NCBI GenBank assembly: GCA_016777645.1 | Contig: JADHRC010000084.1 | Span: 1 to 6,820, forward strand | Direction of reading: 5' to 3' | Length of the DNA: 6,820 bases | Source of the DNA: Alphaproteobacteria bacterium | Lineage (GTDB): Bacteria > Pseudomonadota > Alphaproteobacteria > Puniceispirillales > Marisalimonadaceae | Part shown: piece after piece, positions 1 to 6,313 of the stretch | Layout of the letters: each line of letters begins with the position of its first letter | How positions within the stretch are numbered: the stretch's first letter is position 1 | The notes under the pieces: generated by a model | Databases searched by the model: none | What the model saw: the letters and a program-made list of their open reading frames with translations, nothing else | Told to the model about the DNA's origin: nothing | Translations under genes and position numbers: made by a program

Positions 1-1116
1 CATTGTCTAGAATTTGACTGTATTCATGAAGGAGCAGTTGTTCACCCTATGGCTGCTATTTTAAGTTCTCTACTCGCTCATTGTGAAACACTCAATAATG
101 AAGGTCGTCACATAAATGGTAAAGAATTTTTGTTGGCTCTTGCCTTAGGAGTTGATATTGCATCATTCTTGGGAATTAGTGCTAAAGGTGAGTTAAAATT
201 TTTTCGTCCTGCTACTGCTAGCGGTTTTGGAGCAATTGCAGCATTATCAAAAATACAGAAATTTTCTCTAGAAGAGATACATAATGCCTTGGGTATTATG
301 TACTCACAAACATGTGGAAATATGCAATCACATGTAGAAGGTGTTCCCATTCTAGGGCTTCAAGTTGGTTTCAATGCTAAAGCAGCCTTATCTTCTATGG
401 ATCTAACTCTAGCTGGCTTTCCTGGACCCAAAAGGGTTTTCAATGGAGAGCATGGTTATTTCAAATTAATCGAAAACGATAACTTTGACACCCGATACTT
501 ACAAGATAACATTGGTAAAATTTGGATGGTAAATCAATTAGCCCATAAACCTTATCCAAGTGGTAGGTTAACTCATGGATTGGTTCACGCTATCAAAGAT
601 TTGAAGTTAAAGTATGGCCTAAATAAAGATGAAATAAATTCAATTGAATGCCTTGTTCCGCCAGGTGTTTATAAATTAGTAGCCAGGCCATTAATTGATA
701 ATTTAACAACGAATTATGCAAAACTATGTGCCAAATTTGTTGGCGCTAGTTATATGATCAACGATCATTTAGATATTGATAGTTTTACAGATCAAAAATA
801 TCTCACTAATGCTGAAACTTTAAAATTCGCTAGAAAAATAACAATGATCAAGAATGAAAACTTAGATCAAAAAGTTCTTACACCACAAAAATTTACTGTT
901 AAATTAACAAATAATAAAAAAATAGAGATCAATTTAGATTATGTCTATGGTCATCCAAAGGCAGCTTTATCTGAAAGTGAATATTTAGAGAAATTTCATA
1001 AATGCTGTTTATCTTCAACTAAAAAAATACCAAAAAATAAAATAGATGAAATGATAGATTTTATATTAGATTTAGAAAATCAGAAGAATGTCATTGATTT
1101 TTTTAAAATAATCTAA
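1..1116 (+). CDS. MmgE/PrpD family protein, 5'-truncated by the window edge
   Basis: The open frame runs from base 1 without a stop, so the gene begins before the window; the ATG at 49 is internal. The 371 residues present begin with a segment ending in AVVHPMAAILSSLLA, which matches the family's early 'VHPsapvl..llAlae' region, so some 80-90 N-terminal residues are probably missing. Other family signs are the FRPATASGFGAIAAL segment (about residues 68-82 of this fragment), GPKRVFNGEHGYFKL (142-156) and KPYPSGRLTHG (183-193), which corresponds to the family's KPYPxxRxTH motif. The family includes 2-methylcitrate dehydratase PrpD, cis-aconitate decarboxylase and many unassigned cytosolic dehydratases. 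The PSGR variant and the divergent C-terminal half argue against naming it PrpD, and no prpB/prpC neighbours are visible. Its TAA overlaps the stop of the convergent amidase gene. The family call is secure; the substrate is unknown. Confidence 0.9.
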   Translation, partial: HCLEFDCIHEGAVVHPMAAILSSLLAHCETLNNEGRHINGKEFLLALALGVDIASFLGISAKGELKFFRPATASGFGAIAALSKIQKFSLEEIHNALGIMYSQTCGNMQSHVEGVPILGLQVGFNAKAALSSMDLTLAGFPGPKRVFNGEHGYFKLIENDNFDTRYLQDNIGKIWMVNQLAHKPYPSGRLTHGLVHAIKDLKLKYGLNKDEINSIECLVPPGVYKLVARPLIDNLTTNYAKLCAKFVGASYMINDHLDIDSFTDQKYLTNAETLKFARKITMIKNENLDQKVLTPQKFTVKLTNNKKIEINLDYVYGHPKAALSESEYLEKFHKCCLSSTKKIPKNKIDEMIDFILDLENQKNVIDFFKII

Positions 1117-2375
1117 GCACGGTTTAACATAGCTAAATTTTCTACCATTTTGAGTAAAACAGCAGTCCCTTTTGATATGTCCAATATTTCTGCATGCTCT
1201 TCTGGACAGTGACTTAGGCCTTCTTTACATGGAATAAAAATCATTGCAGCAGGCACCAGTCTAGATAGTTGAGCAGTATCATGACCAGCTCCGCTATCCA
1301 TAATTTGATTTGTAAGCCCGCATGAATTGGCTGAGTCTTTAAATAATTTCACCAATTCTTTATCCATTTCCACAAAGGGTGCGTAAGCAATATTATTCAT
1401 ATCAATTTTACATGTGCCTGTCTTATTCATTAATTCAATTTTTTCTTCCAATTCCTTTATATATTGCTCTCTTGAACTTTTACTGGAGGATCTTAGATCA
1501 ATAGTCATTTCAACTTTACCTGGAATTATTGCAGCAGCATTAGGTGAAACAGTAATCTTTCCAATTGTTGAAACGAAGTGTTGATTACTTTCTTGGGACA
1601 ATCTTAATGCTAACTTATTGACGAAAGTAATAATTTCTGATGAAGCTACGAGTGCGTCAGCTCTTTGATCCATTAGAATAGTTCCACTATGACCAGCTTG
1701 TCCTATCACTTTTACATTAAATCTTGAAATGCTAGGAATAGATCTTACTACCCCAATATTTATTTTTTTTTGTTCTAAAATTTTACCTTGTTCAATATGA
1801 AGCTCCAAACACGCAATAATATTTTTTGCTATTGACAATGGTTTGTCTAAAAACTTTGTGTTACCACCTATTTTATTAATTTCATCCTTTAAAACTTGTC
1901 CAACTGAATTCTGTCTATTTAAAATCTCCTCTGTAAGTAAACCTGCAATGCCTCTACTACCAACACAGGAAATACTCCAATCATTTAGTTCTTCTCCTAA
2001 ATAATCATAAATCGACAAATTAAACGGAAGACTTATATCATTCTCAATAATGTGTTTCATTACGCATAAAGATGAGACAATTCCTGCAATGCCATCATAA
2101 CGGCCACCAGAAGGAACGGTATCAATGTGTGACCCTAAAATGACAACTTTTTCAGTTTTTATGTTTGATTTTAATGATCCAATTAAATTTCCTGCATTAT
2201 CAGTTGAAACCTCTAGATTAAGTGAATTAAATTCTTTTTTAAGCCAATTGCGTGCGTCATAAAATTGTTCGCTAAAAACTATTCTTGTAAATGGAATATT
2301 TGGATCAGTAAATTTTGCTAAATTTTCAATTTTTTCTTTTATATAAGAAACATTAAAATCTATATCGAATTTCAA
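1113..2375 (-). CDS. M20-family Zn-dependent amidase (hydantoinase/carbamoylase type)
   Basis: This is a cytosolic binuclear metallo-hydrolase of the N-carbamoyl-L-amino-acid hydrolase / allantoate amidohydrolase group, which cleaves carbamoyl or ureido amides. With the TTG start at 2375 it has 420 residues, normal for the family. Metal-ligand motifs are in order: GSHIDT (His83), GGRYDG (Asp94), LGEEL (Glu128/Glu129), ELHIEQG (His193) and LSHCPEE (His389). The dimerisation-domain signature GQAGHSGT...RADAL is at about 225-242, and GAGHDTAQ at about 362-369. The usual DEEGxRF stretch is replaced by GEELNDWSISCVGSRG, a variant I associate with a carbamoylase-like subgroup. The frame can extend to another TTG at 2399, but only the 2375 start has a Shine-Dalgarno site. 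The gene lies 72 bp downstream of the SDR gene on the same strand, so the two are probably co-transcribed. Its TAG overlaps the MmgE/PrpD stop. The substrate is not determined. Confidence 0.92.
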   Translation of the reverse strand: MKFDIDFNVSYIKEKIENLAKFTDPNIPFTRIVFSEQFYDARNWLKKEFNSLNLEVSTDNAGNLIGSLKSNIKTEKVVILGSHIDTVPSGGRYDGIAGIVSSLCVMKHIIENDISLPFNLSIYDYLGEELNDWSISCVGSRGIAGLLTEEILNRQNSVGQVLKDEINKIGGNTKFLDKPLSIAKNIIACLELHIEQGKILEQKKINIGVVRSIPSISRFNVKVIGQAGHSGTILMDQRADALVASSEIITFVNKLALRLSQESNQHFVSTIGKITVSPNAAAIIPGKVEMTIDLRSSSKSSREQYIKELEEKIELMNKTGTCKIDMNNIAYAPFVEMDKELVKLFKDSANSCGLTNQIMDSGAGHDTAQLSRLVPAAMIFIPCKEGLSHCPEEHAEILDISKGTAVLLKMVENLAMLNRA

Positions 2376-2381
2376 CTTTAT

Positions 2382-2387
2382 TTCCTT
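2382..2387 (-). promoter_or_regulatory. Ribosome binding site fixing the amidase TTG start
   Basis: On the minus strand AAGGAA is followed by a six-base spacer (ATAAAG) and then TTG at 2375-2373. The alternative TTG at 2399-2397 has no purine-rich Shine-Dalgarno sequence upstream, and an in-frame TAA (2408-2406) closes the frame just before it. No in-frame ATG exists near the N-terminus, so this gene almost certainly starts with TTG. Confidence 0.7.
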
Positions 2388-2447
2388 GTAATTAAACAAA
2401 TCTATTTATGAATTATGATGTAGTTTCATTAAATAATAAATATTATT

Positions 2448-3245
2448 TTAACCCCTTGGTCTAGCTGAAAGTGAACATCCTCCGTCGACCACCATAAGGT
2501 GTCCAGTTACATATCTTGCCCATTCAGAACAGAGGTAAACAACAGCTTTTCCTATATCCCAACCAGTGCCCTCCATTTCAATTAGTGAGGCATTCTGTCT
2601 TTGAGAGCGATGACTTTCTGTCATACCCTCAGAATAAACCATAGGAGTATAAACAGGTCCTGGAAGTATACAATTAACTCTTATGCCGTTTTTCCCATGA
2701 TCTACAGCCATAGCTTGACTTAATGATAGAACAGCCCCTTTTGATGCGGAGTAGGAGGTTAAACCTTTTGGTCTAGTAGCAGAAATAGAAGATATATTAA
2801 CAATAGATCCCCCGTCACCTGAGGATATCATAGCTGGTATAGCAAATTTAGACATAAGAAACATTGGTTTTAAGTTTACATTCATTACACGATCCCAGTG
2901 TTCCTCTGTCTCTTCTACCACTGATAATTTACTTGCAATTCCAATATTATTATCGAGGATATCTAGTCTACCCCAATTTTCCAAAGCAAAATCTACAACT
3001 TTTTTACATTCATCAGATATAGTTAAGTCCCCAGCAATACCTATTGCTTTTCCGTCTCTTTTTTTAATCATATCGACAGTATTTTGAGCTAAGTCTATTT
3101 CTTTATCCACCACAACTACTTTAGCTCCAGCATCTGCAAGCAGAATCGCGGCAGCCCTACCATTTCCAATTCCTTCCAATGGTCCACCACCCCCAGCAAC
3201 TATAGCAACCTTTCCTTTTAAACCAAGTTCTAATGAACTTATCAT
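2448..3245 (-). CDS. SDR-family NAD(P)-dependent oxidoreductase
   Basis: A classical short-chain dehydrogenase/reductase of 265 residues, oxidising or reducing an alcohol/ketone in the cytosol. The Rossmann fold begins with GKVAIVAGGGGPLEGIGNGRA (about residues 11-31). This is a lengthened glycine motif in which the usual Thr is Ala; it recalls an SDR subgroup with a 'GxGxGNGxA' signature. Asp47 at the end of beta-strand 2 (VVVVDKE) suggests preference for NAD(H). NNIG is at 99-102 (family NNAG) and MNVNL at 121-125. The catalytic residues are Ser153 (NISS), Tyr165 and Lys169 (YSASK). The PG motif and TPM (about 195-202) and the C-terminal VDGG complete the fold. Start: the frame opens at a TTG (3257) that lies within the ribosome binding site, so the ATG at 3245-3243 is chosen. 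It precedes the amidase gene and likely leads that transcript. The substrate is unknown. Confidence 0.93.
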   Translation of the reverse strand: MISSLELGLKGKVAIVAGGGGPLEGIGNGRAAAILLADAGAKVVVVDKEIDLAQNTVDMIKKRDGKAIGIAGDLTISDECKKVVDFALENWGRLDILDNNIGIASKLSVVEETEEHWDRVMNVNLKPMFLMSKFAIPAMISSGDGGSIVNISSISATRPKGLTSYSASKGAVLSLSQAMAVDHGKNGIRVNCILPGPVYTPMVYSEGMTESHRSQRQNASLIEMEGTGWDIGKAVVYLCSEWARYVTGHLMVVDGGCSLSARPRG

Positions 3246-3251
3246 ATTAAT

Positions 3252-3255
3252 CTCC
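3252..3255 (-). promoter_or_regulatory. Ribosome binding site fixing the SDR ATG start
   Basis: Reading the minus strand, TTGGAGATTAATATG shows GGAG with a six-base spacer to the ATG at 3245-3243. The longer frame would start at the TTG that overlaps this GGAG, leaving it no ribosome binding site of its own, so the four extra codons are untranslated leader. Confidence 0.75.
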
Positions 3256-3332
3256 AATAATTATTTTTATAATATCTTATAACGATTTTAAAGATTGTAT
3301 AACTTAGATATTTGGATTTCTATAAATTTAAT

Positions 3333-3349
3333 TTAAGGCTAACCTTTAA
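3333..3349. promoter_or_regulatory. Imperfect palindrome between divergent SDR and cupin genes
   Basis: The 192-bp divergent intergenic region (3246-3437) holds TTAAGG-CTAA-CCTTTAA, with arms AAGG and CCTT separated by four bases and one unpaired T in the flank. The heptamer ACCTTTA in its right half recurs at 3367-3373, 25 bp away. Position between divergent starts makes an operator possible, but short palindromes are common in DNA this AT-rich and no regulator gene is nearby. The rest of the region is A/T-rich with several weak -10-like hexamers, none convincingly paired with a -35. Confidence 0.22.
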
Positions 3350-3437
3350 TCATAAATCAGTATTCTACCTTTATATGTTTGTAATATAAATCATTTAAGA
3401 ATAGATTAGATTCAATTTTTTTTTAAATGGAGTTGTT

Positions 3438-3812
3438 ATGAATACATTGTACAAAAAGTCTTTTGATAATGCTGATGAAGTTAAAACCCCACCCAAAGCA
3501 CATGTATCTGTAGTAAAATTAGGTGATATGAACGCTTCAAAACTTGTTTTAGAACCTGGCTGGAAATGGTCTGAATGTATCAAACCAACAGTAGGTGGTG
3601 ATAGTTGTCAGGCTGGTCATGTTGGAGTTATTATTCAAGGAAAGTTAATGTGTGAACACAATGATGGTACTAGGGTGCTTGCAGAAGCTGGCGACGCGTA
3701 TTACTTTGCACCAGGACATGATGGATGGGTAGAAGGTGATGAAACTGTTATAGCATATGAAATTGTAGGGGCAGGAAAAGATTTTGGTCCATGGAAAACA
3801 GCAAGTTCATAA
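3438..3812 (+). CDS. Small single-domain cupin protein
   Basis: A 124-residue soluble protein with one cupin beta-barrel. The core runs from LEPGWKWSECIKP (about 38-50) through CQAGHVGVIIQGKL (57-70), HNDGTRVLAEAGDAYYFAPGHDGWVEGD (in pieces, about 74-101) and a final strand VIAYEIVG. It matches a widespread family of small cupins with 'GWrWSEcvKP', 'HtGyvvsGrm' and 'GDaf.iPPGHDaWVvGDE' elements. The classic HxHx(3-4)E metal triad of motif 1 is absent; Glu46, His61 and His94 are the likely remaining ligands if a metal is bound. ATG at 3438 has GGAG five bases upstream (3429-3432). It is transcribed divergently from the SDR gene and separated by about 120 bp from the copper operon, so it is probably a monocistronic unit. 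Its biochemical role is not known; small-molecule sensing or isomerisation would be guesses. Confidence 0.88.
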   Translation: MNTLYKKSFDNADEVKTPPKAHVSVVKLGDMNASKLVLEPGWKWSECIKPTVGGDSCQAGHVGVIIQGKLMCEHNDGTRVLAEAGDAYYFAPGHDGWVEGDETVIAYEIVGAGKDFGPWKTASS

Positions 3813-3830
3813 ACAAGTCCTAAGATTTGT
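3813..3830 (+). other. Small hairpin directly after the cupin stop codon
   Basis: ACAAGTC (3813-3819) can pair with GATTTGT (3824-3830) through seven pairs including one G-U, closing a CTAA loop. It begins right after the TAA at 3810-3812. What follows is A-rich rather than a T-tract, so it is not a canonical intrinsic terminator; it may simply protect the 3' end of the mRNA or be chance. Confidence 0.25.
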
Positions 3831-3885
3831 AAAATAAAAATAACTATAATGTTATAATATTATCCTCAATTTTTAACACTTACCC

Positions 3886-3916
3886 TTTACCTTCCCCTAA
3901 GGGTAAATGTTATGTA
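3886..3916 (+). promoter_or_regulatory. MerR/CueR-type promoter-operator of the copper operon
   Basis: TTTACC (3886-3891, -35-like) and TATGTA (3911-3916, -10-like) are separated by exactly 19 bp, the abnormally long spacing typical of promoters activated by MerR-family metal sensors. The spacer with its left flank reads ACCTTCCCCTAAGGGTAA, resembling CueR/HmrR boxes of the ACCTTCCC...GGGAAGGT kind that lie between the -35 and -10 of copper genes. The left half is canonical; the right half is weaker (AGGGTAA instead of GGGAAGGT). A second overlapping inverted repeat, TTACCCTT (3880-3887) with AAGGGTAA (3899-3906), is perfect. The three genes downstream are of copper-handling type, which supports the call. 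No MerR-type regulator gene is in the window. Transcription would start near 3923, giving a leader of only about ten bases. Confidence 0.6.
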
Positions 3917-3932
3917 TATGGAAGAGGTTAAT

Positions 3933-4376
3933 ATGATTTTAGAAAATACATTTTCAATAAACTGGTTCTGTAGACATACATGGTTGCAGGCATCAAAAAA
4001 TACTTCTTGGTGTTTGTTAGGTTGTTGTATAGGAGATTTTGGAACAATAGCGTTCTTCCAATTCATGGAAATTAATTGGCCAGTTTATCTAATTATGTCT
4101 CTGGCAATGATCAATGGAATAATAACATCAATAATCCTTGAAACTATTATTTTATCTAAACAGATGATCTTAAAATTAGCTTTTAAAACAGCAGTAGGAA
4201 TGTCATTAGTTTCAATGATATCAATGGAAGCAGCTATGAACTTTACCGACTATATATTAACAGGTGGAGCTATTCTAACCTGGTGGGTAATTCCTTTTAT
4301 GCTTTTAGCAGGGTTTATCACTCCTTTACCTTATAATTACTGGCGACTTAAAGCTTTAGGAAAGGGGTGTCATTAA
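3933..4376 (+). CDS. DUF4396 membrane protein, first gene of the copper operon
   Basis: A 147-residue integral membrane protein with about three to four hydrophobic segments (roughly 26-45, 50-72, 84-103 and 114-133). It matches the DUF4396 family: ASKNTSWCLLGCCIGDFGT near the N-terminus, MINGIITSIILE in the second helix, MISMEAAMN (95-103), and the C-terminal TPLPYNYWRLKALGKGCH (130-147). The invariant-looking Cys27, Cys31/32, Asp35, Met95, Met98, Glu99, Met102 and terminal Cys-His could bind a soft metal; this is inference, as no member function is known to me. Start: ATG at 3912 opens the longest frame but lies in the predicted -10 element, whereas ATG at 3933 has GAAGAGG at 3921-3927 with a five-base spacer and gives an N-terminus that matches the family. 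The cytochrome gene overlaps its last codons, so translation is likely coupled. Confidence 0.85.
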   Translation: MILENTFSINWFCRHTWLQASKNTSWCLLGCCIGDFGTIAFFQFMEINWPVYLIMSLAMINGIITSIILETIILSKQMILKLAFKTAVGMSLVSMISMEAAMNFTDYILTGGAILTWWVIPFMLLAGFITPLPYNYWRLKALGKGCH

Positions 4377-4867
4377 AAGTGATAACATTTCCTAAGAGAA
4401 AGAGTTTTTTTTTGTCGGTATCTTTATCAATTTTTACCATAATTTTAATTTTATTCATTTTATTTAAAGATAATAATTTTGCTCAGGCCTCAATTGCTTT
4501 AATGCCTGAAGATAAATCAGTAATTAATGTTGGCAGTAAGGTATATGCTGTCAATTGTGCTTCATGTCATGGTATAAAATTAGAAGGCCAAAAAGATTGG
4601 ATGTCTCGGTTGCCTAACGGTATGATGCCTGCTCCTCCTCATGACAAAACAGGGCACACGTGGCATCACTCTGATAAATATCTCTTTATGATAACAAAGT
4701 ATGGAATTGAAAAAATTATTGGTGAAAAATATCTTAATAATATGCCTGCTTATGAAGAGATTTTAAGTGATAAAGAAATTATTGCGGTACTATCTTATAT
4801 AAAAAGTACTTGGCCGCCTAGAATAAAAAAAATTCATGATCAAATTAACTCGAGATCTAACAAATAA
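4367..4867 (+). CDS. Membrane-anchored monoheme cytochrome c
   Basis: A 166-residue c-type cytochrome facing the periplasm. A basic stretch (KRK, 10-12) precedes one hydrophobic segment (about 14-33) that acts as signal anchor or uncleaved signal; an AQA at 39-41 could allow cleavage. The heme is attached at CASCH (Cys64, Cys67, axial His68); Met126 in LNNMPAYEE is the likely distal ligand, and the closing helix contains AVLSYIKSTWP (140-150). Between them lies a His-rich PPHDKTGHTWHHSDKYLF segment (91-107, His92, 97, 100 and 101), a hallmark of a cytochrome subfamily commonly found beside copper genes. It starts with GTG at 4367, preceded by AGGA (4358-4361) with a five-base spacer, and overlaps the DUF4396 gene by ten bases. 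An alternative GTG at 4379 is less well placed. It probably accepts electrons in the copper pathway; the partner is inferred from gene order only. Confidence 0.9.
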   Translation: MSLKVITFPKRKSFFLSVSLSIFTIILILFILFKDNNFAQASIALMPEDKSVINVGSKVYAVNCASCHGIKLEGQKDWMSRLPNGMMPAPPHDKTGHTWHHSDKYLFMITKYGIEKIIGEKYLNNMPAYEEILSDKEIIAVLSYIKSTWPPRIKKIHDQINSRSNK

Positions 4868-4932
4868 GTTTTCCGTTAAAAAAGTTTATTAGTAATAGAT
4901 AAAATTTATAATTCTAATTATTAGAGATTAAA

Positions 4933-6312
4933 ATGACATCAAGAAGACAATTTTTAAAAACTTTAACTTATGGATTTGTAGTTACCAGATTAAAACCTGT
5001 TTTTGCTGAAAATCATAAAATAGTTACTTATAACCTTACTGCTAAAAAATCTAAATTTAGTTTTAAGGAAAATTTCACTTCTAATGTTTTCCTTTATAAC
5101 GACCTTAACCCTGGTCCAACAATAAAGGGTAATGTTGGTGATATTTTAAGGGTTAATTTTAAAAACCAACTTGATGAACCTACAAGTATACATTGGCATG
5201 GAATTAAAAATATTAATGCAATGGATGGTGTTCCATATTTAACCCAAGATCCTGTGCAACCAGGTGAAACTTTTGTATATGAATTCCCATTTAATCATTC
5301 TGGTACATATTGGTATCATGCACACTTTGAATCTTGGAAGCAAGTTGCGAAGGGTCTATATGGTCCCTTGGTTATATCAAACCCAAAAGAGAGCATATTT
5401 GAAAATGAGATAGTAATTTTAGCAGATGACTGGCGCTTAAACAATAATTACGAAATTGATGAAAAATCTTTTGGTTCATTAATGGATTGGTCACATGCTG
5501 GAAGAATTGGAAATTGGTTAACAATAAATGGTAAAAAATCGCCTAAATACGTAATAAAAAATAATGCTTTAACAAGATTAAGATTTATTAATGCTTCAAA
5601 TGCAAGGGTTCTTAAATTTGGTTCAAGCTTAAAAAAACTCCAAATAATTGGCGTTGATGGAATGTTAGTTAAACCTTTTTTTCAGGAAAATTTTACCATA
5701 GCCCCTGGTCAGAGAATTGACATATCTTTTGTAACAAACAATGATTCTGAGGTTAATTTTTTTGAGATCAGTCAAAAGCAACCGCTCAAAGCTTTTAAAC
5801 TTGAAATATTAAAGACAAATCAAATTTCTAACAAAAAAATTTATGATTTTACTCCGCAGAATATTCTACCTAATACCGATAATGCAAAGGTAATTTATAT
5901 TCATATGCAGGGTGGTGCTATGGGAAATCTTACTAAAGCTAAAATTGATGGTATTGAAAAAGACTTTCGTTCTCTTGCAACAGAAGATAAAAAACTTTGG
6001 GCCTTTAATCAAGAAATTGGAAGCTATGAAAACTTACTTGTTAAAGTTAAAAGAAACGAGGTTATAGTTTTTGATGTATGGAATGATAGTAGGTGGCCTC
6101 ATAGTATGCATCTTCATGGGTATCATTTTTATGTAAGGTCTAATGAGTTTGAAAATATAAACGATTATCTTTTAAGAGACACATACCTAATGCAACCTGG
6201 TGAAAAATCAAAGTTTATTGTTTTGGCGGATAATCCTGGTAAATGGTTATTCCATTGTCATATGCTTGAACATGCAGTGTCAGGAATGGTCGGTTACATT
6301 GAGGTTGAATAG
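4933..6312 (+). CDS. Tat-exported three-domain multicopper oxidase
   Basis: A 459-residue laccase/CueO-type oxidase that couples one-electron oxidation of a substrate (possibly Cu(I) or phenols) to reduction of O2 to water in the periplasm. The twin-arginine signal is SRRQFLK (3-9), followed by a modest hydrophobic stretch and PVFAEN, with cleavage likely after Ala25. Three cupredoxin domains span roughly 30-150, 155-290 and 320-459. All copper ligands are present: IHWHG (His87, His89), WYHAH (His129, His131), HSMHLHG (His390, His393, His395) and HCHMLEHAVSGM (His441, Cys442, His443, His447, Met452). His390, Cys442, His447 and axial Met452 make the type 1 site. There is no Met-rich insert like that of E. 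coli CueO. ATG 4933 has only a weak AGAGA site. A 65-bp gap follows the cytochrome gene and contains a TATAAT (4907-4912) without a good -35, so readthrough from the upstream promoter is the simplest reading. Confidence 0.95.
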   Translation: MTSRRQFLKTLTYGFVVTRLKPVFAENHKIVTYNLTAKKSKFSFKENFTSNVFLYNDLNPGPTIKGNVGDILRVNFKNQLDEPTSIHWHGIKNINAMDGVPYLTQDPVQPGETFVYEFPFNHSGTYWYHAHFESWKQVAKGLYGPLVISNPKESIFENEIVILADDWRLNNNYEIDEKSFGSLMDWSHAGRIGNWLTINGKKSPKYVIKNNALTRLRFINASNARVLKFGSSLKKLQIIGVDGMLVKPFFQENFTIAPGQRIDISFVTNNDSEVNFFEISQKQPLKAFKLEILKTNQISNKKIYDFTPQNILPNTDNAKVIYIHMQGGAMGNLTKAKIDGIEKDFRSLATEDKKLWAFNQEIGSYENLLVKVKRNEVIVFDVWNDSRWPHSMHLHGYHFYVRSNEFENINDYLLRDTYLMQPGEKSKFIVLADNPGKWLFHCHMLEHAVSGMVGYIEVE

Positions 6313-6313
6313 A

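Noticed and set aside
108..350. 80-codon open frame on the minus strand inside the MmgE/PrpD gene
   Set aside because: It is antisense to a well-supported coding region, has a Cys-rich composition of no recognisable family and no clear ribosome site; a shadow frame.
3395..3583. 62-codon minus-strand frame over the start of the cupin gene
   Set aside because: It is antisense to the cupin gene and its region of overlap is explained by that gene; no family resemblance.
3845..3858. Two perfect TATAAT boxes (3845-3850 and 3853-3858) upstream of the copper operon
   Set aside because: No TTGACA-like element at suitable spacing, and such hexamers are expected by chance in DNA this AT-rich; the 19-bp spaced element downstream fits better, though an extra constitutive promoter is not excluded.
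4907..4912. TATAAT in the gap before the oxidase gene
   Set aside because: No convincing -35 at 16-18 bp; not enough to call a separate promoter.
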